DNA of 7,868 nt, from positions 1-7,868 of the forward strand of contig CAKOWP010000050.1 of NCBI GenBank assembly GCA_934122385.1, in the 5' to 3' direction. Shown here in pieces: positions 1 to 6,444 of this stretch. A program made the translations under genes and the position numbers. Source of the stretch: an uncultured Clostridia bacterium (GTDB taxonomy: Bacteria; Bacillota; Clostridia; TANB77; CAG-508). Under the pieces are notes generated by a model, which saw only the letters and a program-made list of their open reading frames with translations, did no database searches and was not told the origin of the DNA. Position 1 is the first letter of the stretch. Each line of letters starts with the position of its first letter.

Positions 1-674
1 CCATCTAAATCAAGTCTTTTGCCAAGAGTCTCTATCCCGTCAACCTTTTGACTTAAGTCTGCTTTCTGTATTCCATTAACCTTTATTTTGTCAGTTTGCT
101 TTTCAGATAAATCATCTTTATCTTTTTTGTCATTTACCTGTTCTTTTTCTTCAGAAAGTTCTTCTAAATCCTCTTTATTCATATCTTCTAATTTTTTTTG
201 AACTTCCTCTTCCGCAACAGACCTTCCAAGATATGCTGATAAAACTTCCGCCATCTCTTTTGTTTGCAATTTATTCATAGAATTATTTTCAATTTCTTCC
301 TCTGGTGTTCTTTCTAGCAAATCTTTTATTGCTTCCATCTTATCTGGTTCAGAAATAGCAAATGTTTCTCCATATAATATTTCCCCATTTCCTAATTCGC
401 CAGCAACACATTTATCTCCTAGATAATAACTTTTTTGTTCAGTAACTCTTTCTTTACCATCTTCGCTTTTTTCTATTATTTCTTTTTCAACTATAAATAC
501 AACATCGGCCCTTTCTTGTCCATTTATTTTGTCTTTCCATTCTGCTGAGCCAACAAATTTTATATCTTTTATTTTTATTTTTTTGTTTTCTGTTTGTTGC
601 TTTAAAATATCATTTTCTATTGTATCTCTAAAACTTTCTTCTAATTTTAATATTTTTCTTTCTTTTTGGTTCAT
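1..674 (-). CDS. Hypothetical protein, N-terminal 224 residues (runs off left edge)
   Basis: The reading frame is open from an ATG at 672-674 to the window edge, giving 224 complete codons without a stop. The start is supported by a full AGGAGGT Shine-Dalgarno at 681-687, six bases upstream, and by a promoter just beyond it. No signal peptide or membrane segment is visible, so the visible part looks cytoplasmic. Residues 1-35 are charged and probably helical. Residues 36-110 look like a small beta-rich domain (VGSAEWKD near 41-48, ADVVFIVEKE near 56-65, SYYLGDKCVAGELGNGE near 82-98). Residues 112-200 are very rich in Glu and Lys and look helical or coiled-coil. The last visible part has a VDGIETLGKRLDLD stretch. 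I do not recognise a characterised family; similar charged proteins of unknown role occur in uncultured Clostridia. No function is proposed. Confidence 0.85.
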   Translation of the reverse strand, partial: MNQKERKILKLEESFRDTIENDILKQQTENKKIKIKDIKFVGSAEWKDKINGQERADVVFIVEKEIIEKSEDGKERVTEQKSYYLGDKCVAGELGNGEILYGETFAISEPDKMEAIKDLLERTPEEEIENNSMNKLQTKEMAEVLSAYLGRSVAEEEVQKKLEDMNKEDLEELSEEKEQVNDKKDKDDLSEKQTDKIKVNGIQKADLSQKVDGIETLGKRLDLD

Positions 675-694
675 ATTAGTACCTCCTATACAAT

Positions 695-722
695 ATTATA
701 CTCAAAAATTTAATAATTTCAA
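695..722 (-). promoter_or_regulatory. Sigma-A-type promoter for the left-edge gene
   Basis: On the minus strand, TTGAAA (717-722) and a perfect TATAAT (695-700) are separated by 16 bases. Transcription would start near 688, directly before the AGGAGGT ribosome binding site at 681-687, so the leader is only about 14 nt. The rest of the 675-823 gap is AT-rich and shows no gene. Confidence 0.75.
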
Positions 723-823
723 GGGATTTGTAACTATTCTTACAAAATGTAATTTCATAAAAACATACAATTTTATGTTCTATATAAATGTATTTTAAAT
801 TTAAAAATAACTTTTTTATACAC

Positions 824-867
824 AAAAAAAGAGGAATTTTCTGTGATAACTCCACAATCCCTCTTTT
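824..867 (-). terminator. Intrinsic terminator of the exported-protein operon
   Basis: On the minus strand a 12-bp stem (arms 856-867 and 827-838, one G-U pair) is followed by a run of seven T (830-824). A small inner GTGG/TCAC stem can extend it. It begins three bases after the stop codon of the 731-aa gene and separates that operon from the left-edge gene. Confidence 0.88.
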
Positions 868-869
868 AT

Positions 870-3065
870 TTATTCACTTAATTGATACTTACTTAGCCAA
901 TAACCAGTCAATTGTTTTTCTCCATTATCACCCCAAGTAAAAGCCTCTGGCACTTTATAACCTGTTGAACAATTATCATTAGTTATATCTGTAGTTATAA
1001 AGCTAACATCTGACCTTTTGTTATCTAAGCTTTCATTTCCTCTATCTTCCAAAATTCTATATTCATATCTTGGAATCCATACAAAATAACTTTCTGTTCC
1101 ATTTGCTGTTGTAACAATATTTGCCCATTTTCTATTACTATAGTCATACCAATTATCTGGAGCCTTTTTCTTTATTGATATTCTTTCTTTTTCAGAACCA
1201 TCATCATTATAAATCACATAAAATGTGTTATTTTTATCAAATCCTGTTAAATCTGGTGCATATGCATCTATTGTTTTTATTTTCTTTGTTATTGCTCCAA
1301 CATAAGCATCTGTTGATGCATCTCTTGCTATGATATTTATCGTATATGTTGTATTCAAATCAAGTCCTGTATAATTATATTTTTCAGTTGCATCTGTTCC
1401 ATCATGCACTTTATTTCCATTCAAATAGTATTCATATTTCAATGATACCGGTGTTGAATTGCCCTCTGTGTCTGTTGTAGTTAGTGCTGTTCCTGTTATA
1501 TCTCCAACTCTAATAATATTTCCTCCTGCAGACATTTCCGCATTTAACTTAGCATTCTTTTCTTCTAATGACAATTGATATTTTGCCAACCAATATCCAG
1601 TCAATTGTTTTTCTCCATCATTTCCCCAAGTAAATGCCTCTGGAATCTTATAACCAGCCATTGTATCTGTACCAGTTCCTTTTATAAATTGTACATCTGA
1701 CCTTTGACTTGTTTGGTCTAAAGAATATTGATATCTTGGTATCCATACATAATAACTCTCAAGGCCATCATTTCTTGTAACTATGTTTGCCCATTGAGAA
1801 TATGAATAATTATACCATTCTGATGGTGGATCTTGACTAATTGGAATTTCATTATGTTCAAGTCCATTCTCATCCCAATATACGTAAAATGTAGTATCCT
1901 TATCAAACCCAGTTAGGTCCGGTTCATTAGCCTCACTAAGTTCAAATTTTTTAGTCATACTTCCTAATATGCATCCATTTGCATCTAATGCTGTAATATT
2001 TATAAAATTAGTTTTATCAGGCTCTGTATTACTAAAAGAATACTCTTCTAATGTATCTGATTCATGAACAATTTTTCCGTTTATTGCATATGTGTATTTA
2101 CTTGCATCAGTTACATTGTTTGTAAAGTTTTTAACATTAAATTGTGTTTTAGTAGCAGATAAACTAAAATCAATTTTATATTTATCCAATTCAGACAATT
2201 GGTATTTACTCAACCAATAGCCTGGTATAATAAGAAATTCATTCTTAGAATTTTCCCAACTAAATGCTTCTGGTAATTTATATCCTTGTGCTTTAAGTTC
2301 TGTATATGTTAATTTTTCTCCTGTCTCACCATCTACATATTCATTATCAGTATTAACAAATTTTACATCCATTCTTTCATTTCCAGCTACTGAATTATTC
2401 TCATCTACTTTATATACATACCTTGGAATCCATACGTAAAAACTATCAACTCCATTATTTTCTGAATAAATATTAGCCCATTTTTGTTCTTTGTAGTTAT
2501 ACCAGTTATCTGGTTTATCTCCTGTAAACCAATTGCCTGGCACTAAATTCCCATTACTATCAGCATACATATATCTTGTATTTCCTTCCACAAATCCTGA
2601 TGTGTCTGGTTCATTAACATATATACCATCTGATAATACATAATTTCCTTCTATTCTTGGAATTTTGAAAATAAATGATTCTGTCTGTTCTGCTTTGCCT
2701 TTTACTTTAATTTTAAATTCATAACTCCCATTTTCTATTGCTTCATAATCAATAGCTACTGTCATTTTTCCAATGCATTTTAATTCTACTTCTTTATTAG
2801 TCTTTGGACTTATGTATTTTACATATTCTATTCCGTCTACATTTGTAATTTTTACTACTATTGTACATTTTTCGTCGTAGTCTGAAAACTCTTTTAATTC
2901 GTATTCTAATAATGGTTTATCTTCTAACTGTTTTATTCTTATTTGTCTTACTATTTGAGTTGTTGCAATTGTAATAAAAGATGCTAATAAAAATATACTA
3001 GCAACAATTATTATAATTTTTTTGTTTATTTTTAAGTTACCTATTTTTTTATTAGCACCTTTCAT
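870..3065 (-). CDS. Membrane-anchored surface protein with three WIPRY/GYWLxKYQLS modules and Fn3-like spacers
   Basis: This 731-residue protein has a basic N-terminus and one hydrophobic segment (about 17-39) with no clear cleavage site, which suggests a type II anchor with the bulk outside the cell. Residues 50-140 look like an Ig-like beta domain. Module A then occurs three times (about 152-291, 381-499, 603-731). Each copy has, in order, an (E/P)PDxxGF-type opening, W(Y)(N/D)Y, WANI, (Y/F)VWIPRY, GYK(L/I/V)PEAFxW and GYWLxKYQLS. Between copies lie two Fn3-like spacers (about 292-378 and 500-600) ending in ITKK or MTKK strands. The protein stops one residue after the third KYQLS. Module A resembles the N-terminal half of SUMF1/FGE-like domains seen in Firmicute proteins; that is inference from memory. 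The gene follows the 220-aa secreted gene by 24 nt and is the last in its operon. AAAGGAAA (about 3072-3079) is a modest ribosome binding site before the ATG. Binding partner and activity are unknown. Confidence 0.85.
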   Translation of the reverse strand: MKGANKKIGNLKINKKIIIIVASIFLLASFITIATTQIVRQIRIKQLEDKPLLEYELKEFSDYDEKCTIVVKITNVDGIEYVKYISPKTNKEVELKCIGKMTVAIDYEAIENGSYEFKIKVKGKAEQTESFIFKIPRIEGNYVLSDGIYVNEPDTSGFVEGNTRYMYADSNGNLVPGNWFTGDKPDNWYNYKEQKWANIYSENNGVDSFYVWIPRYVYKVDENNSVAGNERMDVKFVNTDNEYVDGETGEKLTYTELKAQGYKLPEAFSWENSKNEFLIIPGYWLSKYQLSELDKYKIDFSLSATKTQFNVKNFTNNVTDASKYTYAINGKIVHESDTLEEYSFSNTEPDKTNFINITALDANGCILGSMTKKFELSEANEPDLTGFDKDTTFYVYWDENGLEHNEIPISQDPPSEWYNYSYSQWANIVTRNDGLESYYVWIPRYQYSLDQTSQRSDVQFIKGTGTDTMAGYKIPEAFTWGNDGEKQLTGYWLAKYQLSLEEKNAKLNAEMSAGGNIIRVGDITGTALTTTDTEGNSTPVSLKYEYYLNGNKVHDGTDATEKYNYTGLDLNTTYTINIIARDASTDAYVGAITKKIKTIDAYAPDLTGFDKNNTFYVIYNDDGSEKERISIKKKAPDNWYDYSNRKWANIVTTANGTESYFVWIPRYEYRILEDRGNESLDNKRSDVSFITTDITNDNCSTGYKVPEAFTWGDNGEKQLTGYWLSKYQLSE
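873..1259 (-). repeat. Module A copy 3 (residues about 603-731, protein C-terminus)
   Basis: Motifs are WYDY 639-642, WANI 647-650, VWIPRY 662-667, GYKVPEAFTW 702-711 and GYWLSKYQLS 721-730. The stop follows one residue later, so no spacer or second domain half follows this copy. Confidence 0.85.
1569..1925 (-). repeat. Module A copy 2 (residues about 381-499)
   Basis: Motifs are WYNY 417-420, WANI 425-428, VWIPRY 440-445, GYKIPEAFTW 471-480 and GYWLAKYQLS 490-499. WGNDGEKQLTGYWL is almost identical to copy 3, so copies 2 and 3 look like the more recent duplication. Confidence 0.85.
2193..2612 (-). repeat. Module A copy 1 (residues about 152-291)
   Basis: This is the most divergent and longest copy. 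Key motifs are WYNY 188-191, WANI 196-199, VWIPRY 211-216, GYKLPEAFSW 261-270 and GYWLSKYQLS 282-291. Compared with copies 2 and 3 it has about 20 extra residues between WIPRY and PEAF (around 240-260). Confidence 0.85.
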
Positions 3066-3089
3066 TATTTTTTCCTTTCGTATTTTATT

Positions 3090-3752
3090 TTACAAATCTG
3101 CTCCTACTACTATGGCAGCACGACCATAATGTGCTGCAGATATCGCTGTATGGGTTCCATATGGAGCATAATTTACATAATATCCAAATATTCCTCCATA
3201 GGATCTAACAATTCCTAATTGAACCGTCCATTCCATGGGAGTCCAAAATTTTCCACTTCCATGCCATCCTGCTGTTTCACTCATAGCATCACCAATTTTA
3301 GGCATATAATTTGAATAATATATATTTTTATATTTTTTTGCATAGTCTCCTAAACCATCATTTATTAATGTAGAAGTCCATTCATTATTAAAGTTAACAA
3401 CGACTCCCGTAGAATTTCCTGTTGTTGTTTCTCCATCATTTATTTTATTAGGATTACCATAAGCTGAAGCTGAAAGTATAGCCATTGCTCCATACTCTGT
3501 ATTTTTTTCCATATGAATATCTAAATCAGTCGCTTCACTTGTTAAATCTGTAGTATTAATAGTATCTGTTCTTCCAAGTGTTCCGCCAAGTTCTTGCATC
3601 TTTCTTATTTGTAGCATCCAAGAATTTAAATCTTTAGCAGTCGGTGTTCCACCATTAGATTGTAAAGCAGCTTTTGATTTATTTGGTATTCCTAACATAA
3701 AGAAAATTATTCCCAATAAAATTATACTAAAAAATTTTTTATTTATTTTCAT
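3090..3752 (-). CDS. Secreted protein resembling the C-terminal half of SUMF1/FGE-like domains
   Basis: This 220-residue protein has a classical signal peptide: KINKK, then a hydrophobic core (about 7-22), then a likely cleavage after SKA (26-28). The mature part carries SWMLQIRKM (44-52), HMEKNTEYGA (80-89), ASAYGNP (95-101), TTTGNSTGV (109-117), GDAMSETAGW (154-163), RSYGGIFGYY (183-192) and a hydrophobic RAAIVVG end (211-217). I recall the pattern HMxKNxEWGAxAxLS...TTGN...GDAxxETxGW...RGG...FR as the C-terminal half of SUMF1/FGE-like (C-type-lectin-fold) proteins of Firmicutes; the assignment is inference. There is no LPXTG or other anchor, so it is probably released or held by a partner. 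The ATG has an AGGAGG site (3757-3762) four bases upstream. It is the first gene of a two-gene operon with the 731-aa protein, and the two products are probably exported together. Confidence 0.82.
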   Translation of the reverse strand: MKINKKFFSIILLGIIFFMLGIPNKSKAALQSNGGTPTAKDLNSWMLQIRKMQELGGTLGRTDTINTTDLTSEATDLDIHMEKNTEYGAMAILSASAYGNPNKINDGETTTGNSTGVVVNFNNEWTSTLINDGLGDYAKKYKNIYYSNYMPKIGDAMSETAGWHGSGKFWTPMEWTVQLGIVRSYGGIFGYYVNYAPYGTHTAISAAHYGRAAIVVGADL

Positions 3753-3851
3753 AGTTCCTCCTTAGTTCATTATTTAATATCTTATCCATTTATGAAATCA
3801 TTAAACATTTTATTTATACATATATTTTTAATGCATTTTTTATTAATTATT

Positions 3852-3880
3852 ATTTTATCATTAATGTTTTTTTCTGTAAA
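3852..3880 (-). promoter_or_regulatory. Extended -10 promoter of the exported-protein operon
   Basis: On the minus strand TTTACA (3875-3880), 17 bases, then TAAAAT (3852-3857) preceded by TGA (a TGn extended -10). Transcription would begin near 3845, leaving a leader of about 90 nt before the ATG at 3752. The leader is almost all A and T and I see no riboswitch fold in it. Confidence 0.72.
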
Positions 3881-3911
3881 TATTTTATTTAAAATTTGAT
3901 AATTTTTAGTA

Positions 3912-3940
3912 TTGACACATACATTATTATATACTAAAAT
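3912..3940 (+). promoter_or_regulatory. Sigma-A promoter of the HD-domain gene
   Basis: Perfect TTGACA (3912-3917), a 17-base spacer and TAAAAT (3935-3940). The start of transcription would be near 3947, about 50 nt before the ATG. It stands back to back with the promoter at 3852-3880; the two -35 boxes are 31 bp apart. Confidence 0.82.
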
Positions 3941-3995
3941 AAAAAATAGAGTTGAAAATTTCAACAGGTTTTTAAACATTACCAAAGGAGATCAA

Positions 3996-4532
3996 ATGGA
4001 AAATTTATTACAAGAAATTTATAATAATAAAGAATTTATACATATAATACATGATTTAATAGAAAATAACACTGTTCAAAAAATGAAAGATTACAAGCAA
4101 CATTATGAAACAACATGTTTTGACCATTGCTTAATAGCATCATTCTACTGCTATAAAATTTGTAAAAAATTAGGTTTAGATTACATATCTTGCAGTAGAG
4201 CCGCTATGTTACATGATTTATTTTTATATGATTGGCGAAAAAGAGAAAACGGTAGAAAAGGTTTACATGCTTTTACTCATCCAAAAACAGCATATGAAAA
4301 TGCTTCTAAATTATTTGAATTAAATGATAAAGAAACTGATATAATTTTAAAGCATATGTGGCCTGTCACCTTCTTTGATTTTCCAAAATACAAAGAAAGT
4401 TTTATACTAACATTAGTAGATAAATATTGTGCTTTAAACGAATCACGCGATGAAATTTATAATCGTTTTTGCCAGAAAAAAGCTTTCAGATATGCTTATG
4501 TATTTTTGTGTTTATTATTTATAAAAGTTTAA
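3996..4532 (+). CDS. HD-domain phosphohydrolase-like protein
   Basis: This 178-residue protein has the metal-binding pattern of the HD superfamily: H44 (TTCFDHC), H73-D74 (AAMLHD), H91 and/or H95 (GLHAFTHP), H120 (ILKHMWP) and D142 (TLVDKYCA). Members of this superfamily hydrolyse phosphate esters, often nucleotides, but the substrate cannot be read from sequence. No signal peptide or membrane segment is present, so it should be cytoplasmic. It is the only plus-strand gene, has its own promoter and ends in its own terminator, so it is a single-gene unit. The start is the ATG at 3996, five bases after AAAGGAG (3984-3990). The frame is open back to a TTG at 3912, but that TTG is the promoter's -35 box and cannot be translated from this transcript. 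Confidence in the HD fold is high; the function is open. Confidence 0.9.
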   Translation: MENLLQEIYNNKEFIHIIHDLIENNTVQKMKDYKQHYETTCFDHCLIASFYCYKICKKLGLDYISCSRAAMLHDLFLYDWRKRENGRKGLHAFTHPKTAYENASKLFELNDKETDIILKHMWPVTFFDFPKYKESFILTLVDKYCALNESRDEIYNRFCQKKAFRYAYVFLCLLFIKV

Positions 4533-4566
4533 AAGAGATTACACTTCACAATTTGTAATCTCTTTT
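4531..4566. terminator. Shared (bidirectional) intrinsic terminator
   Basis: A perfect 13-bp stem (4531-4543 with 4554-4566) and a 10-base loop, with T-rich sequence after the stem on both strands. It overlaps the stop codon of the plus-strand HD gene and lies downstream of the convergent minus-strand gene ending at 4610. The remaining bases 4567-4609 show nothing else. Confidence 0.88.
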
Positions 4567-4609
4567 AATATTTAACTATTAGTAAACTTCATATTTCATT
4601 ACAATAAAT

Positions 4610-4912
4610 TCATTTTAATTTTTCAATCTCATCATCTCTTAATCCCGTTATTTCTGATATTTCTTTTTTAGAAAGATTTTTATTTAATAATTTTTTTGCA
4701 ATTTCCTTTATTCCTTCAATTTTTCCTTCAACCTTACCCTGTTTTCTACCATTCATAAAAATCTCTCTATTTTCTTTTTGTATCATTTCAAAGACAGCCA
4801 TCATTGCTACATCACCACTTTCTTTATCTAAATTTTTTAAAATTTTATTAGTTTCATTTTCACCAATTTTTATTCTAATTATTTTATTTAAAATATTTCT
4901 ATAACACTTCAT
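4610..4912 (-). CDS. Rpn/PD-(D/E)XK-transposase-like C-terminal fragment (possible gene remnant)
   Basis: With an ATG start at 4912 the product has 100 residues. The tail GRKQGKVEGKIEGIKEIAKKLL (55-76) followed by KNLSKKEISEITGLRDDEIEKLK (78-100) is the Gly/Glu/Lys helix plus small helix-turn-helix-like end typical of Rpn-family recombination-promoting nucleases/transposases. That family is normally about 250-300 residues, and the N-terminal PD-(D/E)XK catalytic part is absent here. No remnant of it is visible upstream, where a promoter begins instead. An open frame extends to a TTG at 4948, but this is the promoter's -35 box. At the ATG, AAAGGAG directly abuts the start codon, too close for normal use, so translation may be leaderless or poor. 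It may be a decayed mobile-element gene or a small regulatory protein; no nuclease activity is expected. Confidence 0.55.
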   Translation of the reverse strand: MKCYRNILNKIIRIKIGENETNKILKNLDKESGDVAMMAVFEMIQKENREIFMNGRKQGKVEGKIEGIKEIAKKLLNKNLSKKEISEITGLRDDEIEKLK

Positions 4913-4919
4913 CTCCTTT

Positions 4920-4948
4920 ATTATAATATGTTTGTTACATTTTGTCAA
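4920..4948 (-). promoter_or_regulatory. Perfect-consensus sigma-A promoter
   Basis: On the minus strand TTGACA (4943-4948), exactly 17 bases, then TATAAT (4920-4925): both boxes match consensus fully. Predicted transcription start is about 4913, one base from the ATG at 4912. The gap above it to 5030 is AT-rich, contains stops in all likely frames and no recognisable gene. Confidence 0.82.
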
Positions 4949-5030
4949 TATTTATTTTGTAGTTAATTTTATACTATTTTAATTACATCTATTCTATTAT
5001 TTTCTTTTTGTATTTTACAATTTTTTCATC

Positions 5031-5051
5031 GCAATTTTCGACAAAAATCGC
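5031..5051 (-). other. Small hairpin just downstream of the rplS terminator
   Basis: As minus-strand RNA, GCGATTTT pairs with AAAATTGC (one G-U) around a five-base loop. It follows the rplS terminator T-run directly but has no T-run of its own, so it is not an intrinsic terminator. It might protect a read-through 3' end. Confidence 0.4.
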
Positions 5052-5085
5052 AAAAAAAGTAGGACAATTCGTACTGCCCCACTTT
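5052..5085 (-). terminator. Intrinsic terminator of the ffh-rplS operon
   Basis: On the minus strand an 11-bp stem (5075-5085 with 5056-5066, two G-U pairs, loop of eight bases) runs into seven T (5058-5052). It begins 13 bases after the rplS stop codon and marks the end of the ribosomal operon. Confidence 0.9.
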
Positions 5086-5098
5086 TCACTTTTATTAA

Positions 5099-5566
5099 TT
5101 ATTCTGCTTTGTTTTCTGCTGTTTCAGCAACTGGAGTTTCAACAATTTCTTCTTTAACTTCTTCAGCAGCTGGTTCTTCTACTAAATCTTCTTTAATAGT
5201 AATTTCTCTATTTTCAATTCTAGCTCCAACCATTTCCTTAGTTTTAGCAGCTTTACCTACTCTGTCTCTTAGGTAGAATAATCTAGCACGTCTTGCTTTA
5301 CCTACTCTAACTAATTCAACTTTTTCAACTAATGGTGAATGGATTAAAAATGTTTTTTCAACACCAACACCGTAAGATGTTTTTCTTACTGTAAATGTTT
5401 GGTTAACTCCTCCACCTTGAACTTTAATTATAATTCCTTCGAAAACTTGGATTCTTTCTTTGTTTCCTTCTTTAATTCTAACATGTACTCTAACTGTATT
5501 ACCAACTTTTAATTCTGGTATTTTATTCTTAAGTTGTTCGTGTTCTATTGATTTAATAATATCCAT
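5099..5566 (-). CDS. rplS: 50S ribosomal protein L19 with acidic C-terminal tail
   Basis: Residues 1-111 are a clear bacterial L19, which sits at the 30S-50S interface. The N-terminus (IPELKVGNTVRVHVRIKEG), the core (RIQVFEGIIIKVQGGG), FTVRKTSYGVGVE (58-70) and the basic LVRVGKARRARLFYLRDRVGKAAK stretch (85-108) are all present. The family is usually about 115 residues. Here about 44 residues (112-155) follow, rich in Glu, Ala and Val, which is odd for an rRNA-binding protein; it may be disordered and exposed. The ATG has a GGAGGT site about ten bases upstream. It is the last gene of the operon, 37 nt after trmD, and is followed by a strong terminator. Confidence 0.97.
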   Translation of the reverse strand: MDIIKSIEHEQLKNKIPELKVGNTVRVHVRIKEGNKERIQVFEGIIIKVQGGGVNQTFTVRKTSYGVGVEKTFLIHSPLVEKVELVRVGKARRARLFYLRDRVGKAAKTKEMVGARIENREITIKEDLVEEPAAEEVKEEIVETPVAETAENKAE

Positions 5567-5599
5567 TTTAGAATTTACCTCCTTCTTTTATTTTGAGCG

Positions 5600-5619
5600 G
5601 TGCCTACTTGGTTTGGCAC
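5600..5619 (-). other. Hairpin across the trmD stop codon
   Basis: GTGCC and GGCAC (5 bp, ten-base loop) pair on the minus-strand mRNA, with the trmD TAG (5604-5606) inside the structure. There is no T-run after it, so it is not a terminator. It lies about 16 bases before the rplS ribosome binding site. Confidence 0.4.
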
Positions 5620-6401
5620 GTCATTTCTATTTTTTCTAAAATTTTCTTATCCTCATCAGATAAATCAACTTTTTCCAAAAGGTCTGGCCTTTTTTCTAAA
5701 GTTCTTTTCAAACTTTGCTCTCTTCTCCATTTGTCTATCATTTGATGGTTACCTGAGCGTAATACTTCTGGAACTTGTTGTCCTTCAAAAATTTCTGGTC
5801 TTGTATATTGTGGATATTCTAAAAGTCCTTGTGAAAATGATTCTTCTGTTGTTGAACCATCTTTCAAAACTCCTTCTACATATCTACTTACAGAATCAAT
5901 TAACACCATTGCTGGTAACTCTCCTCCTGTTAATACATAATCACCAATTGAAATTTCTTCATCAACTATGCTGTCCAGTACTCTCTGGTCAATTCCCTCA
6001 TAATGACCACATAGAAGAATTAAGTGTTCTTGTTTTGATAGTTCCTCTACTTTTTTTTGGTCTAATTTCTTTCCTTGTGGCGACATATAGATAACTCTTG
6101 TTTTTGTTGATTTTTCAACATTTTCTGTATTTTCTATTTTCTTTGAATTTGTAACATTCCTTACATCTTCAATATTTGAAATAACAGATTTATATGCATC
6201 ATAAACAACATCTGGTTGAATTACCATTCCAGCACCACCACCATAAGGAGTATCATCAACTTTTTTGTGTTTATTTTTTGAAAAATCTCTAATATTTATT
6301 AAATTAACATTTATTAGTCCTTTTTCTTTTGCTCTTCCAATAATGCTCTCATTTAAAATATTGAACATTTCCGGAAAAAGTGTTAAAACATCAAATTGCA
6401 T
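5604..6401 (-). CDS. trmD: tRNA (guanine37-N1)-methyltransferase
   Basis: TrmD is a SPOUT-class enzyme that methylates G37 of tRNA with S-adenosylmethionine and prevents +1 frameshifting. Visible are MQFDVLTLFPEMF (1-13), TPYGGGAGMV (51-60), YMSPQGKKLDQ (105-115), the knot region LLCGHYEGIDQR (129-140), EISIGDYVLTGGELPA (149-164) and the C-terminal LLEYPQYTRP (193-202) and SGNHQMIDKWRREQSLKRT. Length 265 exceeds the usual 230-250 because of an inserted Asn/Glu/Lys-rich stretch at about 75-102. Aligning by eye with the H. influenzae enzyme, the active-site Arg is R173, while the catalytic Asp position holds Glu187 (EESF instead of xDSF); I am not certain how common this is in Clostridia. Start: ATG 6401 with GGGGG (6412-6416) ten bases upstream. 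It lies in the operon between rimM and rplS. Confidence 0.97.
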   Translation of the reverse strand: MQFDVLTLFPEMFNILNESIIGRAKEKGLINVNLINIRDFSKNKHKKVDDTPYGGGAGMVIQPDVVYDAYKSVISNIEDVRNVTNSKKIENTENVEKSTKTRVIYMSPQGKKLDQKKVEELSKQEHLILLCGHYEGIDQRVLDSIVDEEISIGDYVLTGGELPAMVLIDSVSRYVEGVLKDGSTTEESFSQGLLEYPQYTRPEIFEGQQVPEVLRSGNHQMIDKWRREQSLKRTLEKRPDLLEKVDLSDEDKKILEKIEMTCQTK

Positions 6402-6416
6402 TTAATTTATACCCCC

Positions 6417-6440
6417 ATAACAACGCCAAACAGCAGTTAT
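6417..6440 (-). other. Hairpin between rimM and trmD, next to the trmD ribosome binding site
   Basis: On the minus strand ATAAC pairs with GTTAT, and TGC with GCG inside, with a two-base bulge. It starts a few bases after the rimM stop and its 3' foot directly touches the GGGGG ribosome binding site of trmD, so it could modulate TrmD translation. Confidence 0.4.
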
Positions 6441-6444
6441 TTTT

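Noticed and set aside
529..798. Plus-strand open frame of 89 codons
   Set aside because: It runs antisense through the left-edge gene and its promoter and is Phe/Ile-rich antisense sequence.
1121..1333. Plus-strand open frame of 70 codons
   Set aside because: It lies fully antisense within the repeat-containing surface protein gene and has no start signals.
3782..3985. A 67-codon minus-strand open frame rich in Asn, Ile and Lys
   Set aside because: It covers both divergent promoters and overlaps the HD gene leader, has no good ribosome binding site, and its composition is that of translated AT-rich spacer.
3912..3995. N-terminal extension of the HD protein from a TTG at 3912
   Set aside because: That TTG is the first three bases of the TTGACA -35 box of the gene's own promoter; the ATG at 3996 has AAAGGAG at ideal spacing.
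4913..4948. N-terminal extension of the Rpn-like fragment from a TTG at 4948
   Set aside because: The TTG is again the first part of a TTGACA -35 box, so this stretch is promoter, not coding, on the main transcript.
5600..6094. Plus-strand open frame of 164 codons
   Set aside because: It is the antisense of trmD, which has unambiguous family motifs; it has no ribosome binding site and reads as Leu/Phe-rich translated complement.
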